64,000 bases of DNA from assembly GCA_050246115.1 (NCBI GenBank), contig JBFWWP010000008.1:101190-165189 (forward strand), in the 5' to 3' direction. The DNA comes from JBFWWP01 sp050246115 (GTDB lineage Bacteria; Planctomycetota; UBA8108; UBA1146; JAJFFE01). The notes beneath the pieces are model-generated. The model ran no database searches and was not told the DNA's origin. It saw only the letters and a list, made by a program, of their open reading frames with translations. Position 1 is the stretch's first letter. Each line of letters starts with the position of its first letter. The position numbers were made by a program, and so were the translations under genes. This document shows positions 62,613-64,000 of the stretch, piece after piece.

Positions 62613-63428
62613 TTGCTCCCGCTCGTGCTACTGTGCCTCGGACTCGCGGCGCAGGGGCGGCGCAAAGCTCGCCGCGCAGTGGCCCTGGGCTTCAACACGA
62701 GGAACGGACACCCTTTGGCCCGACGGGTCTCCCACAGCTTGCTCGACCCGCTGCTACTCCCCTGGGTAGCTCCCATCTACGCGGCACTTCGCATCCCCCG
62801 TGGGTTCCCGCCCGAGGGCATCGTGATCATCGGTCATCTGATTGCCGCTGCGGGCGCCTTTGGCTTCGCCTACGCCACGAGCTACTGGTGGGCGGGGGTG
62901 CTCGCGGCTTTCGCGGTCGCCGGCAATCACCTTGCCGACATGGTGGACGGCACGCATGCCCGTCGCACGGGACAGTGCCGCAACGGGGGTGAGCTGCTCG
63001 ATCACTTCGCCGATCCGCTGTCGTTCTCCTACTGGATGGTCGGGATCGCGGTCGCCAGCGGGCGCCTCGATCTGGGCTTGGTCACCGTGATCTGCGTGTA
63101 CGCCACCGCGGTCCTCACCAACATCAAGGCCAAGATCACCGGCGAGTTCTCGTTGGCCCGCTTCGGTCCCACCGAGTTCAAGGTGCTCTTGGTGTTGTTC
63201 GCGCTCGCACTCGCTGCGTCGTGCGGCGTTGCGAGCGCACGCTGGAGCCCGGCCCGGATCGCTGAGTCCGTGTTGTGGGCCTTCTCCGTGGTGGGAGTCG
63301 TGCAACTGATCGTCCTGCTGGTCCGTTCCGTCCGCGAAGTGAATGCGAGCCGCACCGCGGCCGACACCTCCGATTGGCAGCTGGCCGGGCGTGCTCCCGA
63401 CGCGCCTCCCAAGGACCCTACCGCCTGA
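62613..63428 (+). CDS. CDP-alcohol phosphatidyltransferase family protein
   Basis: Integral membrane enzyme that transfers a phospho-alcohol from a CDP-linked donor to another alcohol. The product is 271 residues with about six membrane helices. The full family motif is present at 109-134: DMVDGTHARR..GGELLDHFAD, with Asp109, Asp112, Asp130 and Asp134. The start is a TTG at 62613; the 26-base spacing from the preceding gene suggests an operon. The product could be a phospholipid or a phospho-polyol substituent of a glycan; sequence does not decide. Confidence 0.9.
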   Translation: MLPLVLLCLGLAAQGRRKARRAVALGFNTRNGHPLARRVSHSLLDPLLLPWVAPIYAALRIPRGFPPEGIVIIGHLIAAAGAFGFAYATSYWWAGVLAAFAVAGNHLADMVDGTHARRTGQCRNGGELLDHFADPLSFSYWMVGIAVASGRLDLGLVTVICVYATAVLTNIKAKITGEFSLARFGPTEFKVLLVLFALALAASCGVASARWSPARIAESVLWAFSVVGVVQLIVLLVRSVREVNASRTAADTSDWQLAGRAPDAPPKDPTA

Positions 63429-63591
63429 GCCGAGGTCGCAGCCGTCGCGTGTTCGGCCTTCTCGAGCCACTGCGCGGTGGGGCACCTCCCCCTCGTCACC
63501 GCAAAAGCCGAGTGACGCAGCACCGTTGGCCTAGTGCTTGCGTCGTCCCACCCCGTGGTGGTTGTGCGGCGTCAAGTGGGCGGCCTAGCCG

Positions 63592-63990
63592 GTGGAGTGC
63601 GCGTCCTTGCAAGGACGAAGGCGTGATCGACGTCCGTTTCTGGGGCGCCTCGGCGAGGCTTGGGTCTGCCTCTTTCTCATCGCCCACGGCTATCGCGTCG
63701 TGGCGCGCAACCTCCGCACGCCGGTCGCCGAGGTCGATGTCGTGGCGCGCAGGGGCCGTCACCTCGTGCTGTGCGAGGTAAAAACCCGGCGCGGCCCTGG
63801 GGATGTCGTGGTGAGCCGTGCGCAGCGGGAACGTTTGCGACGCGCGGCACGGTGGCTCCTTCCGCGCTATGCCCCGCGCGGCGGGTCGCTCCGCCTGGAC
63901 TTGGCGCTGGTTCGCGTTCGCCGGTGGTGGTTCCCGACGCTCACGTACTACCGCGCCGCATTGGGCGACGACGAGATTGCACCCTACTGA
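63592..63990 (+). CDS. YraN/UPF0102 nuclease-fold protein
   Basis: The product is 132 residues from the GTG at 63592, or shorter from the TTG at 63607. The endonuclease-like fold shows GRLGEAWVCLFLIAHGYRVVARNLRTP, then the catalytic-type set Asp-x(n)-Glu-x-Lys in VAEVDVVARRGRHLVLCEVKTRRG, and a C-terminal helix and strand (RERLRRAARWLLPR; LRLDLALVRV). The family often lies near rnhB and rplS; those are not in view. A role in DNA repair or recombination is likely from the fold but not established. Confidence 0.87.
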   Translation: MECASLQGRRRDRRPFLGRLGEAWVCLFLIAHGYRVVARNLRTPVAEVDVVARRGRHLVLCEVKTRRGPGDVVVSRAQRERLRRAARWLLPRYAPRGGSLRLDLALVRVRRWWFPTLTYYRAALGDDEIAPY

Positions 63991-64000
63991 GGAGTCGCCC

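Overview
The window is about two-thirds G+C and dense with genes. It has the character of an uncultured Planctomycetota-type bacterium. The indications are large secreted proteins with dockerin-like calcium loops and PP-rich tails of the planctomycete style, a TonB-like anchor fused to an alpha/alpha-toroid domain, many lipoproteins, and frequent GTG or TTG starts. This assignment is inference from protein style; no rRNA, tRNA, CRISPR array or insertion sequence was recognised. A run of 100 N at 58082-58181 marks an assembly join.

Region 1 (1-13440, + strand) is a surface or secreted block. It opens with the 3' part of a giant RHS/YD-repeat protein (PPC-like repeats, CARDB, VWA, cadherin-like and RHS domains) that ends in a GIY-YIG-like nuclease tip. 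Two secreted proteins follow, each combining dockerin-like loops with a cohesin-like domain, and between them lies an unknown internally duplicated cytosolic protein.

Region 2 (13761-25593) is an exopolysaccharide locus. The minus strand carries a UDP-sugar dehydrogenase, a Wza-like export lipoprotein, a Wzz-like chain-length protein and a CpsD-like ATPase whose Walker A lysine is missing. The plus strand carries a PssD/PssE glycosyltransferase pair, a Nudix hydrolase and rmlACDB for dTDP-rhamnose, each joined by stop/start overlaps of about 4 bases (the Nudix start is uncertain). A repeat-rich island of 0.7 kb separates these from a WbaP/PglC-type phosphoglycosyl transferase.

Region 3 (25976-36608) is mixed housekeeping and envelope. 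It holds murD with a PEGA lipoprotein, a cysteine-cluster protein, a HEAT-cyclophilin lipoprotein coupled to an amidase lipoprotein and a cyclophilin-like protein, a TPR lipoprotein, thiS-thiG, a CPBP protease and a double-HTH regulator with an inactive-looking S24 domain.

Region 4 (36835-41737) has two tandem, nearly identical membrane-anchored toroid proteins, then 1.2 kb without a convincing gene but with an A+T-rich patch and hairpins, then a DUF971 protein.

Region 5 (41923-57607 and on to 58423) holds a tripartite-efflux operon (one fusion protein, two different RND permeases), a large secreted protein with two CxxCH haem motifs, small unknown and BamE-like proteins, and an ABC exporter operon broken by the assembly gap.

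Region 6 (58488-63990) looks like a glycan or glycolipid modification cluster: a GT4 glycosyltransferase, a methyltransferase, a formyltransferase-like/beta-propeller protein and a CDP-alcohol phosphotransferase, followed by a YraN nuclease-fold protein.
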